Shown here: positions 50,040-59,058 of the stretch, piece by piece | Layout of the letters: each line of letters begins with the position of its first letter | How positions within the stretch are numbered: the stretch's first letter is position 1 | NCBI GenBank assembly: GCA_025558075.1 | Contig: JAHLKF010000021.1 | Location: forward strand, 273,495 to 337,494 | Length of the DNA: 64,000 bases | Origin: Gaertneriomyces semiglobifer | Lineage: Eukaryota; Chytridiomycota; Chytridiomycetes; Spizellomycetales; Spizellomycetaceae | Direction of reading: 5' to 3' | Translations under genes and position numbers: made by a program | The notes under the pieces: generated by a model | What the model was told of the DNA's origin: nothing | The model's input: the letters and a program-made list of their open reading frames with translations, nothing else | The model's database searches: none

Positions 50040-50615
50040 TGTGGTATAATGGATGTGATTGAGGGATTTAGGTTTAGAATCATAGTAGAAAGATTTATTA
50101 GATGAGTTAGACTTAGCACGCGTAGCTAGCTAGATTCAAGGCACCGCACACCGCGACCAGATGGTCACATGACCATGGTTTTCCTGTTCGCCACGGTCAT
50201 ATAAAAGGCCCCACGGCGGCGGATCTCTGTGTGTTTCCCCAGAGAACATATAACCAAGAAATATAGTGATAAGGTCTAAAAAACCCAGTCTTCTATAGTG
50301 TGATTACCATTAGCGTTGTCCAGATCCGCACCAATCACCAAGTAGACTAGCACTACTAGGTGTTCTCTCACGTCCATTTTAGAGCCGGTAGATTGATATT
50401 TTGCCTGGTTAGAGTAGTAGCTAATTAGTTGAACGTCACCTTCACCAAAAATCAGGACATTTCCACCACAGACGGTTGTTTTGTCCATAGTTAGAAGTGT
50501 GAACGTCCTTGTCGAGGTAGATGTGTGAACCGTGCTAGAATTCCTAAGTAACGCGACTTTATTAGATTTCTGGGTGAGATACCGGGAAACTAGTCAATAA
50601 AGTCAAGTTGCGACA
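50040..50615 (+). repeat. 3' LTR of element B
   Basis: 576 bases, ends TTGCGACA and is followed by the duplication GCGT (50616-50619). A purine-rich stretch (GGAGGCATGAGGA) precedes it as polypurine tract. Confidence 0.93.
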
Positions 50616-52005
50616 GCGTCTTAACAACGAGATATTGGAACACCATTACGCTCACGCCGACAACTCCCCTTGGCGCACTTACGTGCCCGCCGACCTGCGC
50701 ACCGAGGTGCTCGGCCTTATTCACGAGGGGGGAGGGCACTTTGGCTTCACAAGGACGTTTGCTAAAGTGGCAGCCCAATTTTGGTGGCCACATATGTCTC
50801 GGGAAGTACGCAACTTCTGTCGGGCGTGCGAAAAATGCCAGCAAACAAAGCCCGGACCCCGTCACACACCCGGGCTCCTTAACCCAATTGAAACACCTCT
50901 GGGACGGTGGGAATGTATCACGACGGACTTTCTCACCAAATTACCGTTAACTGCACGAGGCCACGACGGCTTCCACATCATATGCTGTAAGAAAACGCAC
51001 CGTGTGCACATCTACGCGCATAATAATACGTGGAAAGCTGATCGCACGGCGCGTGTGCTCGTGGAGCGCTACTACCCACTGCACGGCCTACCTCGCAAGA
51101 TTATTTCGGACAGAGACACACGTTTCACCAGCCTGCTATGGAAAGAAGTCAAACGGCAACTGAACATAGATCGTCACCTAACCACGTCTTACCACCCGCA
51201 AGGCGACGGCCAATCAGAGCGTGAGAACCGCTTGGTTCTCCAAGTGCTCCGGACGGTCGTCAATGCGCGACTGGATGACTGGGACCTGTGTCTACCGATG
51301 GTAGAGTTTGCCATCAATGACACATTACACGAGGGAATGCAGATGACTCGGTTTGAAGCCGATCTCGGATATTCCCCCTCGACTCCTTTGGGCGCGCTGT
51401 CCAAGGATCTAAAAAGCGTGCGCAACGCTACAGCACCCGAGCTGCTCCAACGCTTGCAGGACATTGACGTCCTCACGAGAGAACTCATGTTCGAAGCGCA
51501 AGCGTTACAGAAATAGTACTACGACAATTCGCACAGAGAAGTCACGTACAAGAAAGGGGACAAGGTGTACCTTAGCACCAAACACCTCAAAGGTTACGAA
51601 GGGAAACTGACCTGACGATGGGCCGGGCCGTTTGATGTAACCGCAGTGGAAAAATACGACGTCTACAAGCTCAAATTGCCAGACACCATGAGTCGATTGT
51701 ACCCCTACTTCCATGTCTCGAAACTAAAAGAGTACATCGAGCCTCAGCCGGGCCAGAAACGGTACGATAACCCGGGCCCCGAGATCGTCGATGATGAGGA
51801 AGAGTGGGAAGTAGAAGCAGTTGTCGGACACAGAGACTTTGGACGGCGGAAACAGCGGCAATACAAAGTCCACTGGAAAGGATGGGCCGACTCGGAGGAC
51901 CCGTGGGAGCCCGAGTCACAACTCACCAACTCCAAGGACGCCATCGAGGAGTACTGGAAGGGGTTACCCCAAGTTCCAGACACCGCCTTTCTATTCCACT
52001 TATAG
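50616..52005 (+). pseudogene. pol: Gypsy-A2 pol, right part: integrase and chromodomain
   Basis: Resumes the Gypsy-A2 polyprotein after element B. The zinc finger (HEGGGHFGF ... CRACEKC), catalytic TDF, SDRDTRF and QSERENR are intact, unlike the frameshifted Gypsy-A1 copy. Two stop codons follow, TAG at 51514-51516 and TGA at 51613-51615. The chromodomain (VEAVVGHRDF, YKVHWKGWADSED) is open to the stop at 52005. Confidence 0.9.
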
Positions 52006-52711
52006 ACACAGTCGATCATCATCGATTGTGCCGCTCCGCAATAGCCTCAATTGGCATCAGGAGTGTTCTAAGGGTAATCAAGCCACCCTACAAATGAAGC
52101 GAAAACATGGGAGTCCTTCGTCGCAATCACACTGACACGACAATCCCAGGAGTTCGTCTCCAAAAAAAGGACTCATCCAGGCCGACCAGGACCCATCCAG
52201 ATCGGTCTTTTCCGAGGCTCGTGCCCGGAATCAGCAAGCGGCAGCCGCCACCAACAAGGAACGGCTTGTCAGCTAGAAAAAAGCGCAGGGCTCGTTCAAC
52301 AGCTGTCAAAATTACCCGTTCGCGTATGCTGCGGAGATTTGCTTACGTACAAGCTATTTATAGACGTGAACTGGCCCTACGCGCTTCACCTGTCAAGATC
52401 TGAACGACTTCCCAATAAACGGCAAACACACGAGGGTCAGAGGGAAGGAGGTTGAAGACAGAGTATCAATAGGGGAAGTACTTTCCCAAAACGAAGAAGA
52501 AGAAAGAAGCACACGGATGCTGGCCATACAGGCCCCCGGCTTATAAAAGAGGGTTCACCGACGCTGTCTGGGGAAGGTTGGTATCATCGTACAACTTCGC
52601 CAGTACTAGCAAACCGCCAAGCAGTCCAAGACCGTCTTGACCTCCTTGACCTCTCTGTCGCTCCGTCAAACCTTCTAGTACCCTTCAACACCCCAGTCAA
52701 AGGCACCCACC
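52006..52711 (+). promoter_or_regulatory. Gypsy-A2 internal promoter and leader of ORF3
   Basis: TATAAAAGAGGG at 52542 is followed about 170 bases later by CACCATGG at the ORF3 start, a strong eukaryotic start context. The same arrangement is kept in Gypsy-A1 although the bases in between have diverged. A 98-codon basic frame at 52107-52403 is broken in Gypsy-A1 and not called. Confidence 0.5.
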
Positions 52712-53455
52712 ATGGCCGCTCAACCAGCTCCCGTTCAGATGGTCTGGGATTCCTTCAGTCCCTCCTTTATTGACGACGCTGGTAAAGAGCATCTGGGTGC
52801 TGAAATCGCTGCCTGGGCCCTTGAGGCCGTCCACAACACAACCGGCCCCCAAGCTGCCCAGCCGTTCAACTACGCGCCCACGGGAATCCAGTTTTACTAC
52901 AACGGACCGTCCCCCGCTGAAATCGGTTCCGCTCCGCATTTGTTGTTGCTTAATCCCAACAACAAAGCCCCATCCATCCTCAACGCCCGGATGGGACTGG
53001 TAAAGGACGTCGGCAAGGCCGGCCAACACCAGCGGCCCGCACCTTCCGCCGGATCCATCCGACAGGGCACAGTTCAGCAACTGGCCACGGGACCTCAGCC
53101 GAACCAGTATGTCTACACTCCTTGGCCGACCGACATGATCCGGTTTGCCAACCACGTGCTGGTAGCCGCCCGCAAGTGTATTGCCACCTCCAACGCTTTT
53201 CACAGCACTATGGCCGCCAACTACCCCTCCGGGCACCCGCGCCACGACCATCACAACATCTGCTCAAACTTTGGCATCAAGATCCACAGGACCCTGACGG
53301 CCGTCGCAGTCTTGGACCCCCATAGCACTGGGCTCGCCGCCGACGACGCTATTTATTTCGTCGGTTCTGTCGGCGAACGATGGGTCGTCCTCTTCATCGT
53401 CAACTGGGATACCGTTATCCCGCCCACTAACCAGCAAGGCTTACACCTGCTCTAG
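52712..53455 (+). CDS. Gypsy-A2 ORF3, intact accessory protein of unknown function
   Basis: 247 codons, MAAQPAPVQMVWD to QQGLHLL. It lies between pol and the 3' LTR, where an envelope gene would sit, but there is no signal peptide or membrane segment. Alpha/beta-looking sequence with conserved pieces LLLLNPNNKAPSIL, MGLVKDVGKAG, FANHVLVAARKC and RTLTAVAVLDP. Both Gypsy-A copies keep it, with mostly conservative changes, and both precede it by a TATA box. The end of the Gypsy-C polyprotein shows a similar series of blocks (GLRTDVRKS, ARLVAVLDH), so it is probably a shared module: free here, fused there. It may also be a captured host gene. Confidence 0.8.
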   Translation: MAAQPAPVQMVWDSFSPSFIDDAGKEHLGAEIAAWALEAVHNTTGPQAAQPFNYAPTGIQFYYNGPSPAEIGSAPHLLLLNPNNKAPSILNARMGLVKDVGKAGQHQRPAPSAGSIRQGTVQQLATGPQPNQYVYTPWPTDMIRFANHVLVAARKCIATSNAFHSTMAANYPSGHPRHDHHNICSNFGIKIHRTLTAVAVLDPHSTGLAADDAIYFVGSVGERWVVLFIVNWDTVIPPTNQQGLHLL

Positions 53456-53498
53456 GAGCTCTAGCAACCCCCGCCTTCGGCTTCTTTAGAAGGGGGGA

Positions 53499-53956
53499 TG
53501 TAGCGGGTTTAGACTTCCGCTAGTAATAAGTAGAAGTATATAGACGCGCTAGTACCAGGGTTAGAGCTATCTTAGTCAGCCAAGTCATGTGATATAATTT
53601 CTGTTGTCTCTTAAGTCAGCGGGGCCTATAAGAGGACCGCGCGGACTTATGCGACGAAGATCAGGCAGCCATAGATCTAGGAAGAACACAAGAGGTTCTA
53701 CTCAGATCTATAAGTCCCGTCGCATCTGAACGAGTAAGACATCCAGCAGTTCTAAGACCAGTGACTGATCATCCTGCCCCCTTAGAATCAGCAGTCTTAT
53801 AAGTTCTCCGACGCCTCTCATCCCTAGTCCTGCAGGCATCAACACATCTATTATACCGCCGGCGGACACTTAAACGTCCGGCTTTTAACAAAGGAGATCA
53901 TTAGGTGCGGAGTAATCCTCTTGGAAACCCTACCGTCCGATCATAATCCTTCTACA
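53499..53956 (+). repeat. 3' LTR of Gypsy-A2
   Basis: 458 bases after polypurine tract AGAAGGGGGGA. About ten substitutions from the 5' LTR, mostly transitions. Directly followed by a virus-like ORF. Confidence 0.95.
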
Positions 53957-54240
53957 GATTCATCAACTTGCAGGACTTGTACCATGCGAAATGTATGTTC
54001 GATGATGACTTTGTGGCAGAGACTTGGAATGATATGGTTGCCGTTGATGACATCAACTACAAATTGAGTTGTCTGAGAGCGATTGAAGCACAGGTTGCAA
54101 CCATAAGGTACAAACACCGGAATGCTGTTTTAGCACAGATTCATTCCGTCAAGTCTGGTTTGCAGAGACTTGTAGAGGACAAAGAGACCCAACCGAAGAA
54201 TGGAAATCGTGTAAAACGCATAACAAAAGGAGACCTGTGA
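53957..54240 (+). pseudogene. 3' part of a virus-like ORF, 5' end removed by the Gypsy-A2 LTR
   Basis: The frame is open from the LTR junction (FINLQDLYHAKCMF) to TGA 54238-54240, about 93 codons. Helical, charged, with no recognised domain (ETWNDMVAVDDINYK, RYKHRNAVLAQIHSV). It is grouped with the next ORFs because of similar AT-richer composition and compact spacing. A CACTA/TAGTG hairpin at 54279-54292 follows the stop. The original start is lost. Confidence 0.45.
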
Positions 54241-54400
54241 GAATCCTTCAACGAGTTGAGAGTCAAGTAAGTAGGCACCACTAATGATAGTGAACACAGT
54301 TCGATGCAAAGCTGGAAGTCGATGGAAATTTTAAAATGGCATATAAAGAGTAGAAACTGTATTCAGTCAAAACTCAGTGTACTAGAGTCAATTAGCAACC

Positions 54401-55918
54401 TTGTCGGATCTATTCAAGGACATTTTATCCAAATGTGATATCCCTGCGGAATTAGATACACCGCTGCTGAATCTTTGTAGAAACAAGGCTATTTCATGTG
54501 ACGATGTTCTGACAATTCTCAGAACAATTCCTGACGATGCACTTGCCATTATTAGAACCCTTGAGTCTCGGTCAGACGCGTCTTCTGAGGCAGCCAAACC
54601 CGAGCCGATTCCCATCTCCTTGAACAAAATCGAATCCATTCTGAAATCTTGCTATGTTACGAGTAGAAAAGGCGAGAAAGTCAATGACTCAAAAACAGAA
54701 CAAGGTTGGAAAGACTATGCGACGAAGTGCCGTGATACAATAAGACGGTTATCTAATGAGTTCCCTGATACATTGCACTTATGGAAACTGAATGACCTGG
54801 TAGACTATATCATGAGCAAACAGCGTTGTGGTCATGAGTGGAGTGCATCAACAGCAAAAACGCATTTAAGCCACATCAATACTCTGTTTGTACATTTGAC
54901 AAGTGCGGAAAAAAATAGATATGGTGTAGATCCTGATCACCTCGACTACATCAGAGAGAACCAAATTCTATGTTCAGAAATTATTAGCGAGGTGTATGAA
55001 AACCAACGATTGACGCAAGCCGAAGAGAAGTTGACCATGTCGCAAGAAGATCTGGTGACGGCCACAGACAAGTATGAACAGGAGAATCCAGTAACTCAAA
55101 TCAAGAATCATGCTGATTTTGTTGTAGCAAGAACGATCTTCCTGGGAAGAGTAAACGTGAAGGATCATCAATCTCGTCGACTAGACAGTTTGACTCCGAA
55201 GATCACGAGTATTACTCCACAAGATAACTACATTGACTGGGATACGGGCTGTCTAGTTCTGAATGACTACAAGACAGTGAAGATGTACGGAACGTACAAG
55301 ATGAAGTTGAGCGATGAGACCCTTAGAATTGCTGCCTTGATGCGTGATTACATACTGAAGCAAGGAAAACAGCATCTTGTAGGGTGTGATGATAACGTTA
55401 GAAATTATTCCTACATGCTTCAGGATGCGTTCCGCAGAATATGTGGTAGACCCCTGAGTTGTAACCTCTTGAGGAAGATGTACATCAACCATGCCTGAGG
55501 AACAGGTTCGCTCCGGTTCTCAAGAGAAAGGCAGAAACTTGCATCGAAGATGGGACATAGTATAGCGACTCAGCAACTGATACATACAAAACGTCCTTGC
55601 CGTATGGAACCCGAAGAACAAGGGCAAGAGGAGAGTGCTGATGACATAAGTGACAGCGACGAAGATGCTGCCGTAATCACGCCTGAAGCGGAAAATGACT
55701 CATCACGCCCGGCGAAACGACAATGCTTAACATATTCTCAGAGAACGTTGCTTAAAGAAGCATTGACAGAGTGGGAAGGGTCTGAAGAGTACGCAAGCAA
55801 GGTTTGACAAGGTAAGAAGCCGAGGTTTTCGTGGAAAGGCTTGCAGCGACGTGTACCGGAACTAGCAGAAATCGACCATACAACATTGCAGGCGTACGGG
55901 AGACACCACAAGGCGTAG
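54401..55918 (+). pseudogene. Tyrosine recombinase/integrase of viral type, decayed
   Basis: One frame of 506 codons with two in-frame TGAs (55496-55498, 55805-55807), both explained by CGA-to-TGA. It starts TTG TCG GAT, about 55 bases after a TATA box (TATAAAG, 54342), so an ATG-to-TTG start loss is likely. N-terminal helical domain, SAM-like core-binding region (WSASTAKTHLSHINTLF), catalytic region with DWDTGCLVLNDYKTVKMYG, the box-II-like NLLRKMYINHA, then LASKMGHSIATQQLIHT, where the nucleophile Tyr is expected but His is found. The tail (SQRTLLKEALTEWEGSEEYA, then RFSWKGLQRRVPEL) looks like an HTH. The wording resembles recombinases of large DNA viruses and Polinton-like viruses more than fungal Cryptons. 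Confidence 0.65.
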
Positions 55919-55973
55919 ATGTCTCTGCTTCTTTTATGTGCTGTATGATTTGCCATCAATCGATGAATCGGAG

Positions 55974-56002
55974 CTTTTTCTTCCTTTTCAAGGAAGGGAA
56001 AG
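55974..56002. terminator. Hairpin after the recombinase gene
   Basis: CTTCCTT (55980-55986), loop TTC, AAGGAAG (55990-55996), extended outward by six more pairs including two G-T. It lies 60 bases after the last stop and 70 bases before the TATA box of the next ORF, a suitable place for a transcription end signal. Confidence 0.5.
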
Positions 56003-56072
56003 AGCCACCCTTTGCGATTGAAGAAAGGCAAGGTTGCTATTTTTATCCATTGTAAGATACGTGAAATCCAAA

Positions 56073-56080
56073 TATAAAAG
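56073..56080 (+). promoter_or_regulatory. TATA box of the virus-like ORF at 56162
   Basis: TATAAAAG about 70 bases upstream of ATG 56143 and 90 bases upstream of ATG 56162. Same spacing class as the TATA box before the recombinase. Confidence 0.5.
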
Positions 56081-56161
56081 GAACCTGTCGTTGCGTCCCC
56101 GAACATTTTGAACATCAGAATTACTGACCACAAGCTTTCGACATGGAACCTTCTCATAGTA

Positions 56162-57250
56162 ATGGCTAACAGGGCTGAGAACATGCCCGATGCGCAGCAA
56201 CCTATCCCCCAGCAACCGCTTCCAAATCGATTCGGTGATATGAACGTGGCGTGCACGCATGTTAATGCTTTAATGAACTGTATGGACAAATATTCGAGCA
56301 CTTCCTCTATGTACCATCGAGAGAAGCTGCTACCGCCGCATTCCTTTTATAATGAATTTGAAATGGAACTTACATCTCAATTATCAAACCTGCGCAACTT
56401 GGACAGTTATCTAGGAGAACTGGCGAAACCATTGGCCGATAAGTTAATGCTGGAATTTTTGTTTAAGGCCGTACATCGGTGCATCAAAAATTGGAACGGA
56501 TTTAATTACAAGGTTGTCTTTCCACAAGAGCGTCATGAATTTCTTTTTCCTGCTCTGCTTACATTTGATGTGGAGCTTAGAGCTCAAATGATCATGCTGC
56601 GTGAGATCATAACACGGATTGAGAAAACTGAGATGACAGGCGAATGTCTGCGCAAAACAACTGAGCAAAACGAAATAACTACTCAGCATCTTTACCTGAC
56701 AAGCGTAATTCAACCTGAGCAAACTGAGCAAACTGAGCAAACATACGTAACTCAACCTGAGCAAACTGAGCAAACATGCGTAACTCAACCTGAGCAAACT
56801 GTTGCAACAGCCGTAACTCAACCTGATGCAACAGCCGTAATCCAACCAAAGCAAACCGAGGTAACAGCTCGCCCGACAATCGTATCCCTATCTGACCACA
56901 ATGAAGGATCAGCGAAATGTCTGCGCACGACAACCGAGGCTGGGACAAGAGTGAAACGTCCGCGCAAGACAACCTCTGACAAATTTGAGAACAGAGCTAT
57001 AAAGCTTGCTAAAATACTTTTGACGGGCAAAAAGCACTTGAAATCCGCTAAGCCTGTTGGTTCTTTCGAACCTGATCTAAAAAGCATAACCAGCACAGAG
57101 TTGAACTTGATAACTTGTATGAAGCTCGAAAGCTATGCTTTAAAAGCCATTAAACGTCATCTGACTGCTGGACGCGATATGAAGCGTTACCTTCTTCATA
57201 CGTGGTATTATACAGCAGTAGCCCTCCCGCGTAAGACCGACGGCCGTTGA
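56162..57250 (+). CDS. Virus-like hypothetical protein with PEQTEQT repeats
   Basis: 362 codons from ATG 56162 (MANRAENMPDAQQPIPQ). Helical N-terminal half (FYNEFEMELTSQLSNLRNLD, FLFKAVHRCIKNW), then a Gln/Glu/Thr repeat (QPEQTEQT, four or more degenerate units at about 56700-56860), then a Lys/Arg-rich C-terminal part. An ATG 19 bases earlier (56143) gives only MEPSHSNG before a stop and is in another frame, so a small frameshift at the true start is possible. No family recognised. Convergent with the next ORF over a shared hairpin. Confidence 0.5.
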   Translation: MANRAENMPDAQQPIPQQPLPNRFGDMNVACTHVNALMNCMDKYSSTSSMYHREKLLPPHSFYNEFEMELTSQLSNLRNLDSYLGELAKPLADKLMLEFLFKAVHRCIKNWNGFNYKVVFPQERHEFLFPALLTFDVELRAQMIMLREIITRIEKTEMTGECLRKTTEQNEITTQHLYLTSVIQPEQTEQTEQTYVTQPEQTEQTCVTQPEQTVATAVTQPDATAVIQPKQTEVTARPTIVSLSDHNEGSAKCLRTTTEAGTRVKRPRKTTSDKFENRAIKLAKILLTGKKHLKSAKPVGSFEPDLKSITSTELNLITCMKLESYALKAIKRHLTAGRDMKRYLLHTWYYTAVALPRKTDGR

Positions 57251-57382
57251 CACAGTGGATCCGAGTAACTTCGGCTAAATGTGTTTGAAGTATGAAGCCA
57301 GTTGCGGAGGACAGCAACCTCACTCATTTTTCTACTGTTCCTGTTTTACTTTGTGAGTGTACCGTTTGGTATTGAAAATAAC

Positions 57383-57403
57383 ACACGTGGTTTTACCACG
57401 TGT
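57383..57403. terminator. Perfect hairpin between convergent virus-like genes
   Basis: ACACGTGGT, loop TTT, ACCACGTGT, followed by ATCATAAAAAAAC. It lies between the plus-strand ORF ending at 57250 and the minus-strand ORF ending at 57523, so it can serve both directions. Confidence 0.6.
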
Positions 57404-57522
57404 ATCATAAAAAAACATACATCAGCCGAAAATTCCACCGTATGGATCTTGATACTGAAATTGTTGAAGGTCACCAGAATCGTCAGTACTGTCCATTTTC
57501 ATTGTTACTGTTTTTCGTGGAG

Positions 57523-57900
57523 CTACACTGGATTTTCTAGTACGCGTAGGTGCGGGTTTCTTCTTTGCCGGTGTTTTCTCGCTCTTTCCTGTCGTTTCCT
57601 CTCACGTTCCTCCGCGAGGATGCGTTTAGCTTCCTCCAATTTCCTTTTCTTTTCTTCTTCAGCATCCAATTGACGCTGTCTCACGTGCATGTCCTTCAGC
57701 TTCTTGCTTCTTACTTCATTGGCTTTCTTCAATGCCTGTCTTTGCTTCTCAGTCATCGGCTGCTTCTTCTTCACCGGTCTAGGCGGCTCAACAACTGTCT
57801 CTTCAACTGGCTCGGTTTCTGACTCATCAAGAGTGGGTTTTAAAAATAGATGTACAAAAAATATTTTTAGAAATTCGGTGAACCTTTTAAACAAGGTCAT
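57523..57900 (-). CDS. Virus-like coiled-coil protein, 125 residues
   Basis: ATG at 57900. The first 20 residues are hydrophobic and aromatic (FKRFTEFLKIFFVHLFL), possibly a membrane anchor. An acidic linker is followed by PVKKKQPMTEKQRQALKKAN and a long Lys/Glu/Arg helix to the C-terminus. Short proteins with a TEKQ-x-AL-KA block and a charged helix are frequent in Polinton-like viruses and relatives, as I recall, so this supports the viral reading of the block. GC content rises sharply just right of its start codon, which may mark the edge of the viral segment. Confidence 0.5.
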   Translation of the reverse strand: MTLFKRFTEFLKIFFVHLFLKPTLDESETEPVEETVVEPPRPVKKKQPMTEKQRQALKKANEVRSKKLKDMHVRQRQLDAEEEKKRKLEEAKRILAEERERKRQERARKHRQRRNPHLRVLENPV

Positions 57901-58114
57901 CTATATCGTGCGAAACGTCCTCGCCTCGAACGGCTCGCCTGAACTGTCTGCCGTCGTCACGAGGCTCAACCAAACCCTTGTCGCACTAACCACAGAAGCC
58001 GGCTTGGCGGGGATACTGGATTGTGTGATTGAGAGGCGGAACGGGACCATCCACTACGCCAACCGACGGATTTTAGAAACCAGCGCACTGGGGCCGGCGC
58101 GCGACCTTCTTTGA
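57901..58114 (+). pseudogene. Possible 3' exon of a cellular gene at the edge of the viral block
   Basis: GC-rich frame that continues to TGA 58112-58114: NVLASNGSPELSAVVTRLNQ, ILDCVIERRNGTIHYANRR. It reads like genuine protein and has host-like composition, whereas the open frame left of 57900 lies over the viral coiled-coil gene. It could be the 3' remnant of a gene disrupted by viral integration. No start or splice acceptor can be named with confidence. Confidence 0.35.
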
Positions 58115-59058
58115 GGCATCCGCAGCTCAGGGCAGCATGTCCCCAAGAGGTCTTAGTGGTTGATAACTACGATACATTTCGGACGGCGTTTGGGTTTTAG
58201 CCTTTGCGTAATTTTTTGTTGCGTAGTTTTTGTAAAAGGAAGACAACATATTTCAATAAACAACCTGCCGCATGGCATTGGAACTGACTCCGCTCACAAG
58301 ATGGACGGCGCGCTGGCTTCAGACAAAATGAAAGAGAGTGAGTCAATTTCAAGGCAGGTTCTTTGCAGCAAAAAAAGGCGAAAAGATAAAAGAAAGAAAG
58401 AAACATAAGCGCTAGACGACGGCCACAACAAACCCAGAGTCAACAAAACCCCATCAAAACAACGGGGGGACGGGCCTCCTACCGATCAGACATCGACTAC
58501 GTCCACTTGAGGGAAGTATGAGAAATCACTGGAGAGGCAGGTAAACCTCCTCAATTAGCCCTTGAGAATGCACCTCAGCTCAGGCTCTTGTATGGTGTGC
58601 TGGCCGCCAAGCTATGCCATGCTGTGCTGTGCTGTGAGAGGTCCTTCTGTGTCGTGTGCATTGGCACGCATCGACGCAACACGCGGCGCGAGAACGATGA
58701 CTGTGCCACGTCCGCGTCCATTGATTATCTTCTGGGTGTAGGAATTTATTCCAAAGGGCTGTCCTGTTTGTTCTTCCCCCAGTTGGCCAGCGGATACGAC
58801 TATCCATCCTCCTATCCACACACTCACGACGATTATCATTATCACTATTACCACCACCAACAGCACTACGAGCAACAACAACAAGCACAGCGAGATCATG
58901 ATCACAGTTATATATATATCAGAATATTAGATGATTATTACATTTGTTTATTCGTACAGCAATAGAACGTAAGTAAAGGACGGATGCATGCTGTGATGTC
59001 CCGTTTGATATTACTCAAAGCCTGATCATACATTCCACAGTAGTCAGCATAGAGTAGA
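58115..59058. other. Intergenic, nothing firm
   Basis: Contains low-complexity CAC/TAT/CAA runs around 58800-58930 and a short frame (58160-58408) with a hydrophobic start (FSLCVIFCCVVFV) but no ATG. No gene is called. Confidence 0.4.

Larger units (their letters stand above)
39824..50615 (+). mobile_element. Element B: LTR retrotransposon carrying an AP endonuclease and a 2OG-dioxygenase-like ORF
   Basis: 10.8 kb plus-strand element inside Gypsy-A2. LTRs 39824-40397 and 50040-50615 (574 and 576 bases) run TGTGG...CGACA and differ at about eight bases plus a 2-base indel. Perfect 4-base duplication GCGT at 39820-39823 and 50616-50619. Order: gag with zinc knuckle, protease-like, ExoIII-type endonuclease, RT, RNase H, integrase, then a separate ORF ending in a double-stranded beta-helix domain. 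Pol has one frameshift and two nonsense codons, and the integrase Glu is replaced, so this copy is dead. LTR order and RT-RH-IN order place it near Ty3/Gypsy. Confidence 0.92.
34100..53956 (+). mobile_element. Gypsy-A2: Ty3/Gypsy chromovirus split by element B
   Basis: LTRs 34100-34557 and 53499-53956, 458 bases each and about ten substitutions apart. The internal part equals Gypsy-A1 plus a 10.8 kb insertion (element B) in the region between RNase H and integrase. The flanks do not match: GATAAG of Copia-2 on the left, GATTC of a virus-like gene on the right, so no target duplication survives and a rearrangement is likely. gag and ORF3 are intact; pol has three stop codons besides the insertion. 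Confidence 0.94.

Noticed and set aside
54401..55918. TGA read as an amino acid in the virus-like genes
   Set aside because: The ORFs ending at 54240 and 57250 use TGA as stop, and both internal TGAs are explained by CGA-to-TGA transitions.
54401..55918. Fungal Crypton transposon
   Set aside because: The recombinase wording and the neighbouring compact ORFs look viral, and no GCR1-type DNA-binding domain or Crypton termini were seen. Not fully excluded without a phylogeny.
58588..58965. 125-codon ORF with Tyr/His/Gln runs
   Set aside because: Encoded by low-complexity CAC/TAT/CAA sequence, no domain and no neighbours in support.
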